This document shows, one piece after another, positions 19,270 to 28,762 of a stretch of 64,000 nucleotides of DNA; positions within the stretch are counted from its first letter, which is position 1; every line of letters begins with the position of its first letter. Location: positions 3,596,001 through 3,660,000 of the forward strand of contig JAPFFF010000006.1 of assembly GCA_039105265.1 (NCBI GenBank). Direction: 5' to 3'. A program made the translations under genes and the position numbers. Origin of the DNA: Tritrichomonas musculus (Eukaryota; Parabasalia; Tritrichomonadida; Tritrichomonadidae). The notes below the pieces were generated by a model. It saw only the letters and a list, made by a program, of their open reading frames with translations. It was not told where the DNA came from and made no database searches.

Positions 19270-20610
19270 ATGATATCTTTTGTAGCAAAACTACAATTTT
19301 TAAAGAATTTCAAATTTCCGCCAAGAACAACCGATGAAGAGAAAATTGTTTTTGCTTATACTAAAGGATATACTGTAAGGCAAACAGCACAATGTTTTTG
19401 TTTTGGGTCTCATAAAATATGTCGTGTTATTAAACATTATAAAGAAACAGGTGAAATTCTAAAACCTGTAAATCATAGTAAATTAAAACTGACTCCTGAT
19501 GTTTTAGCAAGCATACATAGCTCTATATTAGCTGATGCTCATTCCACCTTAGAAAAAATGAGAGAAAATATACAGAAGGATTTAAATATTAACATTTCGA
19601 AATCATCTGTATATAATGGTTGCACAGAAATGCGTTACAAATACAAGCCACCTCAGCACTCACAGCTGTTAAGCGAGCAACAAAAAGTTAATAGAATATC
19701 ATTTTCTAATACATTATTGACCAAATATCATAACAGTGAAATTGATTTGCAAGCAATTAACTTTAGTGATGAATCCCGTTTTGTTTTGGGAGACGACAAG
19801 CAGTGGGTGTGGCGCAGACATGGAGAAAGAAATCCCACTGCTGTCGTCCCACAAGTGAAATTTCCACCTTGAGTCATGATTTTTGCAGTTATTGGCCGAA
19901 ATTACAAATCGAAACTTGTTTTTGTTGAAGGTTCCATTGATAGCGAAAAATATATAGAAAATATTAAACAATCAGGCTTGATAAGTGATTTGGACAGTAC
20001 ATTAGGAAGAGGTAACTGGATATTTATGCAAGACGGTGCAACGTCTCACACGTCCAAAACCACTGTCCAATGGTTACAATCGCAGTGCAAGTTTATTCAA
20101 GGATGGCCCGCAAACTCACCAGATCTTAACCCAATTGAGCATTTGTGGGCCATCCTTAAAGCTGCTGTATATAAATGCAAACCAAAGACTGTTGATGATT
20201 TAAAGCGTGTTTTACAAATCACATGGGACCAAATAAGTATTCAAAAAATAAAAAACTTAGTAAGTTCATTCTACCAAAGACTACAACTTGTAATTAATAA
20301 CAAAGGCGAATCAATTCAGCCAGATTTAAAAAATAATATCAGCAAACAAAACATTGTTCAATTTAATGTTCCTTCAAACACAATCTTTATGAATGATGTC
20401 ATATCAGAATTAAAAGACAAGTCCGTCATTGAAGAAATTTACGATGGTCCTTTCACAAAAGAGGAAGACGAAATTATTTTGCAGTCTTTTGTTCGTTATG
20501 GATCAAAATGGGCGGTGATTGCAAAAAAGTTCCCCTGTAGAAGTAAAAATCAAATTAAAAATCGTTTTAAAGAAATTCAAAAAACAAAAATTAATTTACA
20601 AATTATTTGA
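19270..20610 (+). pseudogene. Tc1/mariner transposase with C-terminal Myb domain, one in-frame stop
   Basis: A reading frame of 446 codons interrupted only by TGA at 19870-19872. The N-terminus (1-110) has a paired-like helix-turn-helix (YTKGYTVRQTAQCFCFGSHK). The DDE domain shows the first Asp in NFSDESRFVL, the second in MQDGATSHTS and the Glu in SPDLNPIEHLW, with 34 residues between the last two (DD34E, Tc1 type). After the usual Tc1 end the frame continues with about 100 residues that close in a clear single Myb/SANT repeat (about 20440-20590: GPFTKEEDEIILQSF, YGSKWAVIAKKF, RSKNQIKNRFKEIQ). The stop sits where Tc1 proteins have Ser or similar before 'VMVWG', so TCA to TGA is the likely change. 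Otherwise the frame looks undamaged, implying recent inactivation. Confidence 0.87.
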
Positions 20611-20883
20611 TCAAAGTTTTGAGTAAAAGATTTCTTCTTTTTTTTTTGTTTTTTATAAAAAATACGTTTTTTCCAATCTGACGACAACAAATTTGACTAC
20701 TTTACAAAAAAAAAATCTAAAATTTGAAATGATAAATCTTCTAATAAACGTATTTTTAATTCAAAGCCATTCAATTCTTGTTGCCGTCAGATTGGAAACA
20801 GATTATTATTCACCATTTTTCTCCTATTTTTCTTTCAATTTATTCTCTCAAAAAGTTGAGACACAATCTCTCTTGCTACAGTT

Positions 20884-21038
20884 TTAATAAATTGATTTTT
20901 ATTCTCAAAAAGTTCTTAATGTAAACTATAGAATGGTTTTTTACTGTTTGTTTATTGAGAACATATTTTGATAAACAAAAAAAATCCATTCTATAGTTTA
21001 CATTAAGAACTTTTTGAGAATAAAAATCAATTTATTAA
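20884..21038. repeat. Perfect 53-bp inverted repeat (long hairpin)
   Basis: The left arm 20884-20936 and right arm 20986-21038 are exact reverse complements over 53 bases (ends TTAATAAATTG / CAATTTATTAA). The 49-base spacer itself contains TTTGTTTAT and ATAAACAAA, which extend the pairing. The arms contain the recurring CTCAAAAAGTT word. The left arm starts four bases after the Tc1 right TIR; the right arm runs into a MULE remnant. It may be two head-to-head copies of one transposon end, or a foldback element. Perfect arms imply recent origin or ongoing conversion. Confidence 0.92.
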
Positions 21039-22092
21039 CCACTGTTATTCCCTCAAAAGAAATATTCCAAACATTGTGTTCAGACGATGATTCAGGATTG
21101 AAAGGCGCATTTTCCGCAATCAGAAATGACAAGAAAGAAAATAATAAGCAAGATTTCAAAAACAAAGTCTATGCATTATACAGAGTGATTTGTTTCTGGC
21201 ACAAGATATCCAATTTTATTGCCAAGTTATCCAAACTCAATATTCCAGAAAATCAAATTACAACTACTATAGAATAGTCATTCAAAAAGTGCCTATTTAT
21301 AAATGATTATAATTATCTTGAACAATTATTATTTAAAATGCAATTTTTTCCTAATGATAAAAAGAAAATATAATATAATATAAAGTGCCCCCAAAAAATA
21401 GGGGTCTCATTCAATTAAATAGGCGTCGACGATCAAGTTAAGAAAAAATTGAATATTTTTTCTGAAAATATAATTTTAGGAAAAAAATTTTTTTTCAAAT
21501 ATTTTTTTCTCAAAATAAATTTTTATTATCGTTTTCCCTTGAAATTAATTATTTTTTGAATCGACCCCCTATTTTTTGAATCGACCCCCATTTATTTCTC
21601 TCACTTTATGTTTTTAACTTAAATATATTTTAAAAAGCTAACAGTATCGTTTTTGAAAAAAACTGAAGACTGAGTTGATAATAATATGTTAATAAGTATC
21701 AGGAAAAGTTCATTGTTACTCAAACTCAATGTTCATGTAAAAAACGAATGCATACATGCCTGTCATGTAAGCATATTATCAAATTCCTTCAAGAAAAGAA
21801 TTTAAATGTATTAGATCACATAATAGTCTCACCAAGATGGTATTCAGCGGATATAGTATCAGATTTTCAAATTGAACAAGTCAATCCCATTCAAATAAAT
21901 AGAGATACAACCAGTCCAGTTAGCAAAATTGAAAGATATAATATATTAAAATATTTATGTGAACAATTAGTGAATATAGGTTCTCAATCACATGAGATGT
22001 TTACATTACAACGAGACAAACTCACTCAATTATATGAAAGTTCTTTATGCAAGCCTGTCATTATTGATGTAGTATCAAGACAACCAGGTTAG
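21039..22092 (+). pseudogene. MULE transposase remnant split by a MITE
   Basis: Two pieces of a Mutator-like transposase remain. The first (to 21277) reads CSDDDSGLKGAFSAIR followed by VICFWHKISNF, matching the second-Asp region and the 'C..H' that follows it in MULEs. The second (about 21720-22092) reads CSCKKR..TCLSCKHIIKF, a SWIM-type CxC...CxH finger, followed by a typical MULE tail (HIIVSPRWYSADI). A 224-bp MITE lies between them and much of the gene is missing. It is non-functional. The left edge coincides with the 53-bp hairpin, so the hairpin may be derived from this element's end. Confidence 0.65.
21383..21606. mobile_element. MITE-like foldback element with TA flanks
   Basis: About 224 bases flanked by TA (21381-21382 and 21607-21608). 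The ends AAGTG and CACTT are inverted, and inside them AAATAGGGGTC..ATTCAA on the left matches, inverted, two tandem blocks on the right (TTGAATCGACCCCC). The interior is AT-rich and noncoding. TA duplication and noncoding foldback structure fit a Tc1/mariner-type MITE. It interrupts the surrounding MULE remnant. Confidence 0.55.
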
Positions 22093-22539
22093 ACCACCAA
22101 TTTCCAAAAACCTAGCCATCGGAAAAGCCGAGAAACTAAAGAATATTAGAATTCAAACTAAAATAGAAATAAATCACTGATTATTTCTGATATTTCTATT
22201 TTAGTTTCAGATGCGCATGGGGTGAGACCAATAAAATATAACAAACATTAATTAACAACTTTAATCCATCAGATGCCAAACTTGGGCAAATGTGTCAAGT
22301 ATTCCTTAACATTAGAGTACAGCAAGAAATGCTAAATTTTGAAACGGATGATGGTTTTTTTGAGTTATGCGATTTTAGTATTTCAAAAACAGATGAATTT
22401 ACAGGACATCCAAATGAAGAATGCAATTTATACCGAATGTATTACTAAAATGGTAGAAGAACATTATCTTTCCATATCTGATGATCAAAAAGAAATTTTA
22501 TGGAAGTCAAATTGCTTTAAACTTTAATTCATGAATTGT

Positions 22540-22760
22540 TGATCCAATTGAACCAAGTAAACTCTGTAATTGGCATGATAGGAATCCATATCAATTTTGG
22601 ACCAGCGCACACCAATACAATAATCTTTCAGAATTTGTTCTCCGTCTCCTTCTTACAATTGCTTCAGAAGCAACAGTTGAAAGAAAATTTTAGGGCAGAG
22701 AATAGTTATGCACGCAGATCGTTTTTCAATGAGCGAAGAAACTCAATTAAACTGAGTTAC
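22540..22760 (+). pseudogene. hAT transposase C-terminal (dimerisation) remnant
   Basis: One frame reads FWTSAHQYNNLSEFVLRLLL then TIASEATVERKF, the hallmark of the hAT C-terminal dimerisation domain ('FW......P.L..LA...L.IP.SEA.VER.FS'). Stops follow immediately and the rest (HADRFSMSEET, in the same reading) is a degraded version of the usual tail. No other hAT part is recognised nearby; the region 22093-22540 shows only short unassigned frames. It is clearly a fossil. A different hAT fragment occurs at 62156-63457. Confidence 0.6.
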
Positions 22761-22991
22761 AATAACAGAACATATGAATACAACTTCATAACATTAATAA
22801 AAAGTAATTGCTTTAATAAAAAGTTAAAGCAATTACGATCAAAAAAAGTCAAATAATTGCTTTTATTTTTTATTTTATTTTAGAAGATCCCATATTCCTA
22901 AAATCCTATTTGAACAGGATTAGTTAAATACTTTTTTTATTTCACATTTTAATTCTTTACCTTTTTTAAGAGCGTTTAAGTTCTTTCTCAA

Positions 22992-25246
22992 TTGAAATTT
23001 GATTCACCTCAAGAGCTCTACATTTACATGAAGACAGAAGCTCTTAAGTCAGATTTTGAATTGTGTGCTAAAAAAGCAAAATATGATGCATTAGGAATTT
23101 TTTATTGTAGCAAAGGTGGATCATCAAACAGTAATTCTACAAATAAATGCAACTGTCCTTTTACTTTTTCTTCAAGTCCAGACACAACTTCAAATCAAGT
23201 ATATTATAAAATTCGAATTGATGAATCCTTAATATTGCAACACTGTAATCATAATCCAGAACTTTACTTTTAAAATCATCGTCAAAGTAAAGTTCAACAG
23301 CTACATCAATCAGGAATATCTCCAAGTCAAAATCAAAGTTTTTTATTAAACATTAAGGCACCATTTCTATCAACTTTATAGATTCAAGCAATCACCAAAA
23401 AAGATCATGTCATACAATTTAACAACATAACTGATCCTTTAATACACTATATAGAATCAAATGTTGGAATCTATCATGATCTTACTATTCAATGCAATGA
23501 TGGACCAAGAAGAGTTGCTTTGCTAACTATTAATACAAATGAATTGTTGAATTTGAGAAATTACTCAGATGTCATATTTCTGGACGGAACTTATTCGTCA
23601 TTTGTAAATAAATGGGAAGTTTTCCCAATTACAGCATTGACAAAAGAGTGTAATCTGTGCTGCTGTGGAATAATGTATGCAGCATCTGCAAAAGAAGATG
23701 TCTTGTACTGGCTCTTGAATACACTTTCAATTTATCCTGATTTCATTTTAAATATTATGACAATTATTACTGATGAGGACCACTCATTTATCAATGCATT
23801 CAAGAAATGGGTTTCTAGCATAAAAAAACCAAATGTTAATCATGTCATTTGTGCTTTGCACAAATCCCGTAACTTTAGCAATAAATTAATTAAATATGTT
23901 TTTTCAAAAACACAAAGAGCACTACTTAAAAATTTATTTAAAATCGTTTGTTATCACCCAAACCTTGAATATGTCCACAAAGCTCTTGAAAAACTCCATA
24001 ACTTTACTCCTCGATTAACTCATTATATTGAAAAGTATATCGTTCCATATTTAAAGAATTTTTCACATGCCTATTTGTGCAATGCACTTTGTCATGGACA
24101 CAATACAAGCTCCCCAGCTTAGAGCATTAACAACCTAATAAAACGTTCTTTGCCAAGACAGAATATTTCACTGCTCGAAAGTAGGATGCACTTTGATCGA
24201 AATTTAAAAATTCATTATTTAACATGCCAAATAAAGTCAAATACAATGAGGCATTTAAACTTATTTGAAGGTTGTTTTTCAGTCGCTCCCAAAATTCTCA
24301 GAAAAATAAATGTTCAACTATAAATTTCAAATAAGATAGAACTCAAACAAATAGATGCTAACACATATATAGCAAGGCACAATACTCATCAAGATGTTAT
24401 TTATACAATTTCAAATGGATTGTGCTCTTGCAAATTACATGAATTTGCAGGGTATCCATGCGCTCACGTATTACAACTTTATTTTCAATTACATCTTAGT
24501 TTTCCTATACATCTTATATCACCAAAATGGATCAAATCAGAACCACCACATCGATCTTCAATTCTGCAGCAGAATTTAAATGCAGAAAATGATTCTTTAG
24601 AGCAAAAAATTAATGATATCAATGGCGAACTCAATAACGTTGAAAATGAAGAGAGCGAAAAAAATACGATTTAATAGATGATTCTTTTAGTGATATAGAT
24701 GATGAAATGAATGATGCTGAAAAAAAAGACGACGAAATAAGTAATTCACAAATGCTAGAATCAGTTTTAAACACAGAAACATCAAGGTATCTAACTATAT
24801 TTCAGAAAGGAAAAGAGTTGGCTAAGCTGGCTTCATCAGATCCTGATGTTTCTTCAAGAGTTTTATAAGTTTTACAAAGAGAAATAAATGTAATTATGAA
24901 TATTTCTTTTGGTAATGCATCTTGTGTTAACAAAGAAAATCAAATGCCAATACAATATGCATTGGCAAGACCTAAAGGAGCACCCAAAAAAGGCAGGAAA
25001 CAAAAAGAAACAAATATGGTAGATAGAAATGAGCAACCAACATGTGCAATTTGCACTTTTCATCATCCAACTGAGGAATGTCACTTTTGTAATAAGATGT
25101 AGGAACTTATTCGCAAAAACAAAGCATTAAACATGAAATCTGATGGAAGAAGATGTTCTTTTTGCTTTGGATTAAACCATCAGAACAGAAACTGTCCACT
25201 AAGAATTGAAGCTAAAGAATATTATGAAGAAAAAAATTTTATATAA
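22992..25246 (+). pseudogene. MULE transposase pseudogene with SWIM finger and zinc knuckles (MULE-3)
   Basis: Nearly 750 codons remain readable. In order: an N-terminal WRKY/GCM1-like zinc region with C..C and HCNHNPEL, D1 in IFLDGTYSSF, D2 in ITDEDHSFINAF followed by VICALHKSRNF, the NTSSPA-x-SINNLIKR block where the catalytic Glu belongs, SWIM (CSCKLHEFAGYPCAH), an acidic linker, and two CCHC knuckles (CAICTFHH...C and CSFCFGLNHQNRNC). One frame holds from 22992 to about 24660, then a shift at an A-run (24657-24664) moves to the next frame. In-frame stops are TAA 23271, TAG 23379, TAG 24120, TAA 24321, TAA 24866 and TAG 25100. The stop at 24120 replaces the expected catalytic Glu (GAG to TAG). 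TIRs were not identified. Confidence 0.82.
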
Positions 25247-25910
25247 TGAATCAATCAACATTTTAATCTCATCATTTTATATTCTCAATTATCTTTTTAT
25301 TTTTATTTTTTTGATTCGGTTTCTCATTTTCTTTGATAGTCTTTTTGATATTGTTTGCCTTTTTTTAATTTTTATTTGTTTAATTTATTTATTTTTATAA
25401 ATATATTTTTGAATAGTTTATAATGAAACTTTTTGAATTTTCAATGACCATTCATTCAAAAAGTGGATTGTTCTACATCACAACCTTCAGAAAATAATAT
25501 AAAAATTTCAATGAAAAAAATCACCTTTACGATAATTATTTCACCTTTATAAACTAAAAAATAAATGCTAATATCTTTTTTTCCACCGCCAAAAAACTAT
25601 TTATAATAACAAAATATTTTTATAATATTATATGAAATGCATATATGCAATAAAATATAAATATCACAATAGGATTTTACTTTCTACGGAGAAATCCAAG
25701 CTGGATTTTTTTCACATACAGGATTACGGTTATCCTACGACTAAATCCAAAATGGACAGGATTACTGATATTTTTCAGATATGAGAATAATTTGAGTTTA
25801 ACTACCAATAATACATAATATTTTAATTAAAATTCAACATATTTATTTTCCATCTAAATTAACCGTTTTTTTCATTTGAGAAAATTTTATAACTTTTTGA
25901 AGATTTTAGT
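25247..25910. other. Transposon-flanking noncoding region
   Basis: A 664-base gap without a gene. A short inverted pair ACTTTTTGAA / TTCAAAAAGT surrounds 25426-25463 and may mark the end of the MULE-3 element. Around 25672-25760 is a locally more GC-rich patch with repeated 'GGATT' and 'AAATCCA' words (AAATCCAAGCTGGATTT is a near palindrome). The last 25 bases before the next ATG contain AACTTTTTGAAG. Confidence 0.4.
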
Positions 25911-26132
25911 ATGGAAAGTGAATGGGTTCAAGCGATGCAATATCAGCGTGCCGTTTCAATGACTCACTCATCATCTGACTATTCGCCTATTACAGGGATT
26001 CAAGATCTTTTTGATCTTCCATCACACATGCCACCAAATTATGATTTCTCAAAATTAACAGAGCAAGACTATACATACATTTTGTCAATGGCGAAAAAAG
26101 AGATAGAAGAGTCTAAACAACAAAAAAAATAG
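25911..26132 (+). CDS. Small hypothetical protein (73 residues)
   Basis: A short open frame with ATG at 25911 giving 73 residues. It is soluble, with an N-terminal helix (MESEWVQAMQYQRAVS), a Ser/Pro-rich middle and a charged C-terminal helix ending in Lys (KKEIEESKQQKK). No family was recognised. Codon use and amino-acid composition look like a real protein rather than AT-noise (few Phe/Ile/Tyr runs), and the AACTTTTTGA word lies 18 bases upstream. It is convergent with dUTPase across 90 bases. Confidence 0.5.
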   Translation: MESEWVQAMQYQRAVSMTHSSSDYSPITGIQDLFDLPSHMPPNYDFSKLTEQDYTYILSMAKKEIEESKQQKK

Positions 26133-26222
26133 TTCTTTGAAAATCTTACTTATACATTTTATTATTTTATTGTAATTTTGATATTCAAATAAAAAATATT
26201 TGGTTTTTAAAATATTATTATA

Positions 26223-26945
26223 TTATTTTACTGAAGATCCCGTTGATCCAAATCCACCAGCACCACGATTTGTTTCACCCACATTGTTTACTTCCTCAAC
26301 ATCAGCAAGTTCGAGTCTTCTAACAATAATTTGTGCAATTCTCGCTGGAAGTTCTAAGTCTTTTGCTTCTGGGGTAAGCTTGAACATTGGAATACAAAGC
26401 TCTCCTCGATATTGAGCATCAATAATTCCAACATGATTTGCAATTCCCCATCCAAGCTTGCAAGTAGAAGATCTTGCAACCATATCGATGTAATATCCAT
26501 CTGGAGGGCGAATGATGAGACCTGTTCCGAAAAGTGTAACTCCAGGTCCAAAATTTTCTTTTGCAATACGAATTGCTGTGACATCATAGCCCGTATCAAG
26601 TGGATGACCTTTGCTTGGAATAACGGCATTCGGATAAATTTTTTGGACTCTAAGCGTAGAATAAGATTTCTGTAAAGAAGCCCATGCTTGTCCATAAGCT
26701 TGAGCAAAAGTTTTAGTTATAGACTGCTTTTCTTGAATTTGAGGCCAAATTGTTTCTATTACATAGAGAGCATCACTGTTATACCAGGTGAGCTTATTTC
26801 CTTCAATTGTTGGCAAAATTGATATATTATCTCGGGTGACTAGAGGCAATAATGATTCAGAAATAGTTGCAGTTGCAATAACAGGATTATTTGATTCAAT
26901 GGCAATTGTTGAAGCAATTGCATCAATTAGTTCTTTTGAAATCAT
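26223..26945 (-). CDS. DUT: Trimeric dUTP diphosphatase with N-terminal extension
   Basis: Hydrolyses dUTP to dUMP and pyrophosphate, keeping uracil out of DNA and feeding thymidylate synthesis. All five trimeric dUTPase motifs are present: motif 1 DTGYD (117-121), motif 2 ARSS (157-160), motif 3 GIIDAQYRGE (173-182, with the catalytic Asp and the sugar-packing Tyr), motif 4 RIAQIIV (202-208) and motif 5 RGAGGFGSTG (227-236, the phosphate lid). The core accounts for about 140 residues. The first 95 residues are an additional helical domain of unknown role (ISKELIDAIASTIAIES...), unusual for this family. Residue 118 is Thr where most members have Ala (DAGYD). The ATG at 26945 is the first in frame. 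Confidence 0.95.
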   Translation of the reverse strand: MISKELIDAIASTIAIESNNPVIATATISESLLPLVTRDNISILPTIEGNKLTWYNSDALYVIETIWPQIQEKQSITKTFAQAYGQAWASLQKSYSTLRVQKIYPNAVIPSKGHPLDTGYDVTAIRIAKENFGPGVTLFGTGLIIRPPDGYYIDMVARSSTCKLGWGIANHVGIIDAQYRGELCIPMFKLTPEAKDLELPARIAQIIVRRLELADVEEVNNVGETNRGAGGFGSTGSSVK

Positions 26946-27340
26946 GAGGAGTATGGCGCCGAACGTTTATATTATTTAATCATCCTCCTTATTATTAATC
27001 AAACGCTCAATCATGCATTTATAAATACAAGTATCTGTTAAAGTCACTCTGACTCAATATTAGTATATAATTTTGAGACATTTTGCATGATTAATATATT
27101 TAAATATATTATATAATATAGATATTTAAGTCAAATAAAATACCACTTGCTCATTTCAACTATTTTTACCATAATGGGCTTAAACAATCCAAAACCAATA
27201 CTTTTCATATCTAATATTCGAATTCGTGGAACCTTATACCTCATAATCCTGTGAGCATCTTATAAAAATCAGTTAAATTAAAAATAAATAAAGGAATAAT
27301 TATAATTGAATGAGTATAAAATTTATGTTGAAAATTACAC
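26946..27340. other. Intergenic region upstream of dUTPase
   Basis: These 395 bases hold the dUTPase promoter. On the minus strand ATAAACGTTCGGCGCCAT lies about 10-30 bases before the ATG, a GC-rich island (with the 6-bp palindrome GGCGCC) in an AT-rich region. No RNA gene was recognised. The far end contains the 3' flank of the RRM gene. Confidence 0.4.
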
Positions 27341-28255
27341 TTAATAATGATTATCGCCAATATTAAAGTATTGAAGATCAATAAAGTTAGTTTTGATCTG
27401 GACATCATTATCAAATTTCTTATTAAGAAGAACACAAGCTGCTTTAGCATCTTCTAATTTTTCCATTAAAACAAACACGTCATTATCAGTTAATGGCTTA
27501 AATTTCTCTATCTTGCCAAAGTAATTTATTTCTTGTTTGAGCCAATTAACGTCTTGAACATGATGAACTGCAAAACTACGCTCAGCTGCATTTTTGAAAA
27601 GTGGTGCAACTGTTAATGTATGATTTTTGTAAACAAAACCATCAAATGTTCGGCATGCAAGTCTTGCAGCAGCTTCATTAACAAAGAATAAAGTGAAATA
27701 CTGTGTGTTTTTATAGGGATATGCTTTTGTAAGTGAAACGTTTCCACATCTTGAGAAGAATGTTTTAACGCTCTGCTCATCACTGTCTGGGAAATTCATA
27801 ACATATACGTGAGGTGGGGTTGTTTGAGTATCAATGCTAGCTTCACCTATGCGCATTTCTGCGATGCTCATACAATATTTTTGGAAGCTGCCAAGATTAA
27901 CAAAAAGACGAGCTTCAATTGGTGAACCTTTAAATTTATTGCCATGAAGCCTTCTAAGACGGCTGACAGTAACTGGCTCTTCAAATTGACCAACAACAAC
28001 TCCTGTCATTGATCCATCTAAGTTTCGGAAAGCTGAAAGATCAGCCAACGACATTTTCATTGTGTCTTCGACATATTCCCATATTTCATATTCTTCAAAT
28101 GGAATTGGTGGAAATTTCAATGAAAATAATGTTCCATTACGTTCATCTTGTTGAGAACTTACTGCACCTGGATATTTTCGATCGTCTCGATGCCTTGAAT
28201 AAGAATCTTGATCGCTATAACTATCACTAGAATCACTGGAATAATCTTGGCTCAT
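27341..28255 (-). CDS. RNA-binding protein with degenerate RRMs
   Basis: A 304-residue protein with a Ser/Asp/Tyr/Arg-rich N-terminus (SDSSDSYSDQDSYSRHRDD), resembling an RS-like tail. Then come probable RRM folds at about 40-115, 147-215 and 225-295. The middle one is clearest: HVYVMNFP as RNP2, YFTLFFVNEAAARLA near RNP1, and a TFDGFVYKNHTLTV end. Their RNP motifs lack some aromatic contacts, so RNA binding may be weak or partly protein-directed. Polyadenylation- or splicing-type proteins share this layout, but I cannot name an orthologue. It is divergent from the next gene across 507 bases. Confidence 0.68.
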   Translation of the reverse strand: MSQDYSSDSSDSYSDQDSYSRHRDDRKYPGAVSSQQDERNGTLFSLKFPPIPFEEYEIWEYVEDTMKMSLADLSAFRNLDGSMTGVVVGQFEEPVTVSRLRRLHGNKFKGSPIEARLFVNLGSFQKYCMSIAEMRIGEASIDTQTTPPHVYVMNFPDSDEQSVKTFFSRCGNVSLTKAYPYKNTQYFTLFFVNEAAARLACRTFDGFVYKNHTLTVAPLFKNAAERSFAVHHVQDVNWLKQEINYFGKIEKFKPLTDNDVFVLMEKLEDAKAACVLLNKKFDNDVQIKTNFIDLQYFNIGDNHY

Positions 28256-28762
28256 TTTGAATATTTCTTAAATTAATTGAGCTTAGACATGTCAAAAGAA
28301 AAATAGTTAAAATTTTTAAATGGCCTTTGAAAAAAAATGCTTATATACACGATTTTGCTTTTTACAACTAATTATTAAACGTTTTTTGATTAAGAAAAAT
28401 GATTATTTTCAAGATTTAAAAACTTACAAAAATCAAAAAAATATTTGTTCTTATCTTGCTAACAATAAATATCTTTAATTGGTAATTTTCAAAAAGTATA
28501 TCGTTATATTGAAGTTTGCTTAGTTCAATTGCACATGGAATAATATACAATTTATTTAAAAATTTGATAATATAATGATTTATTTATAACTTGTTTTAAT
28601 TAATTGAAATAAATATTTTCATCATTTTGAATTGGAGTAACGAAATATTATTATTTTGTTAATGAAAAAATTCATGTTTTTTCATTTTTTTTAATTGAAT
28701 TTAAAGGACCAATTATAGATACAAACATGATTTTGAAATAAACGTATATAATAAAATAACTT
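28256..28762. promoter_or_regulatory. Divergent intergenic region, 507 bases
   Basis: The gap lies between outward-facing genes. It is AT-rich with T and A runs and no recognisable gene. A TTTCAAAAAGTATA word sits near 28488. AAACGTATATAATAAAATAA precedes the right-hand ATG by about 30 bases, an AACGT-type word again in a start-proximal position. Confidence 0.3.

Larger units (their letters stand above)
18906..20880 (+). mobile_element. Tc1-type DNA transposon carrying a transposase-Myb fusion
   Basis: A 1975-bp element bounded by perfect 38-bp TIRs (18906-18943 and 20843-20880, beginning TGTAGCAAGAGAG). An 11-bp direct repeat GTTTTAATAAA lies just outside: it abuts the right TIR (20881-20891) but is five bases away on the left (18890-18900). 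No clear TA duplication is seen, so the exact ends are uncertain. Subterminal words CAATCTGACGACAAC occur at about 19142 and 20675, with an inverted copy (GTTGCCGTCAGATTG) near 20781, resembling the IR/DR layout of many Tc1 elements. A hairpin-forming stretch is at 19011-19096. One gene lies inside, with a single premature stop. Confidence 0.82.
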
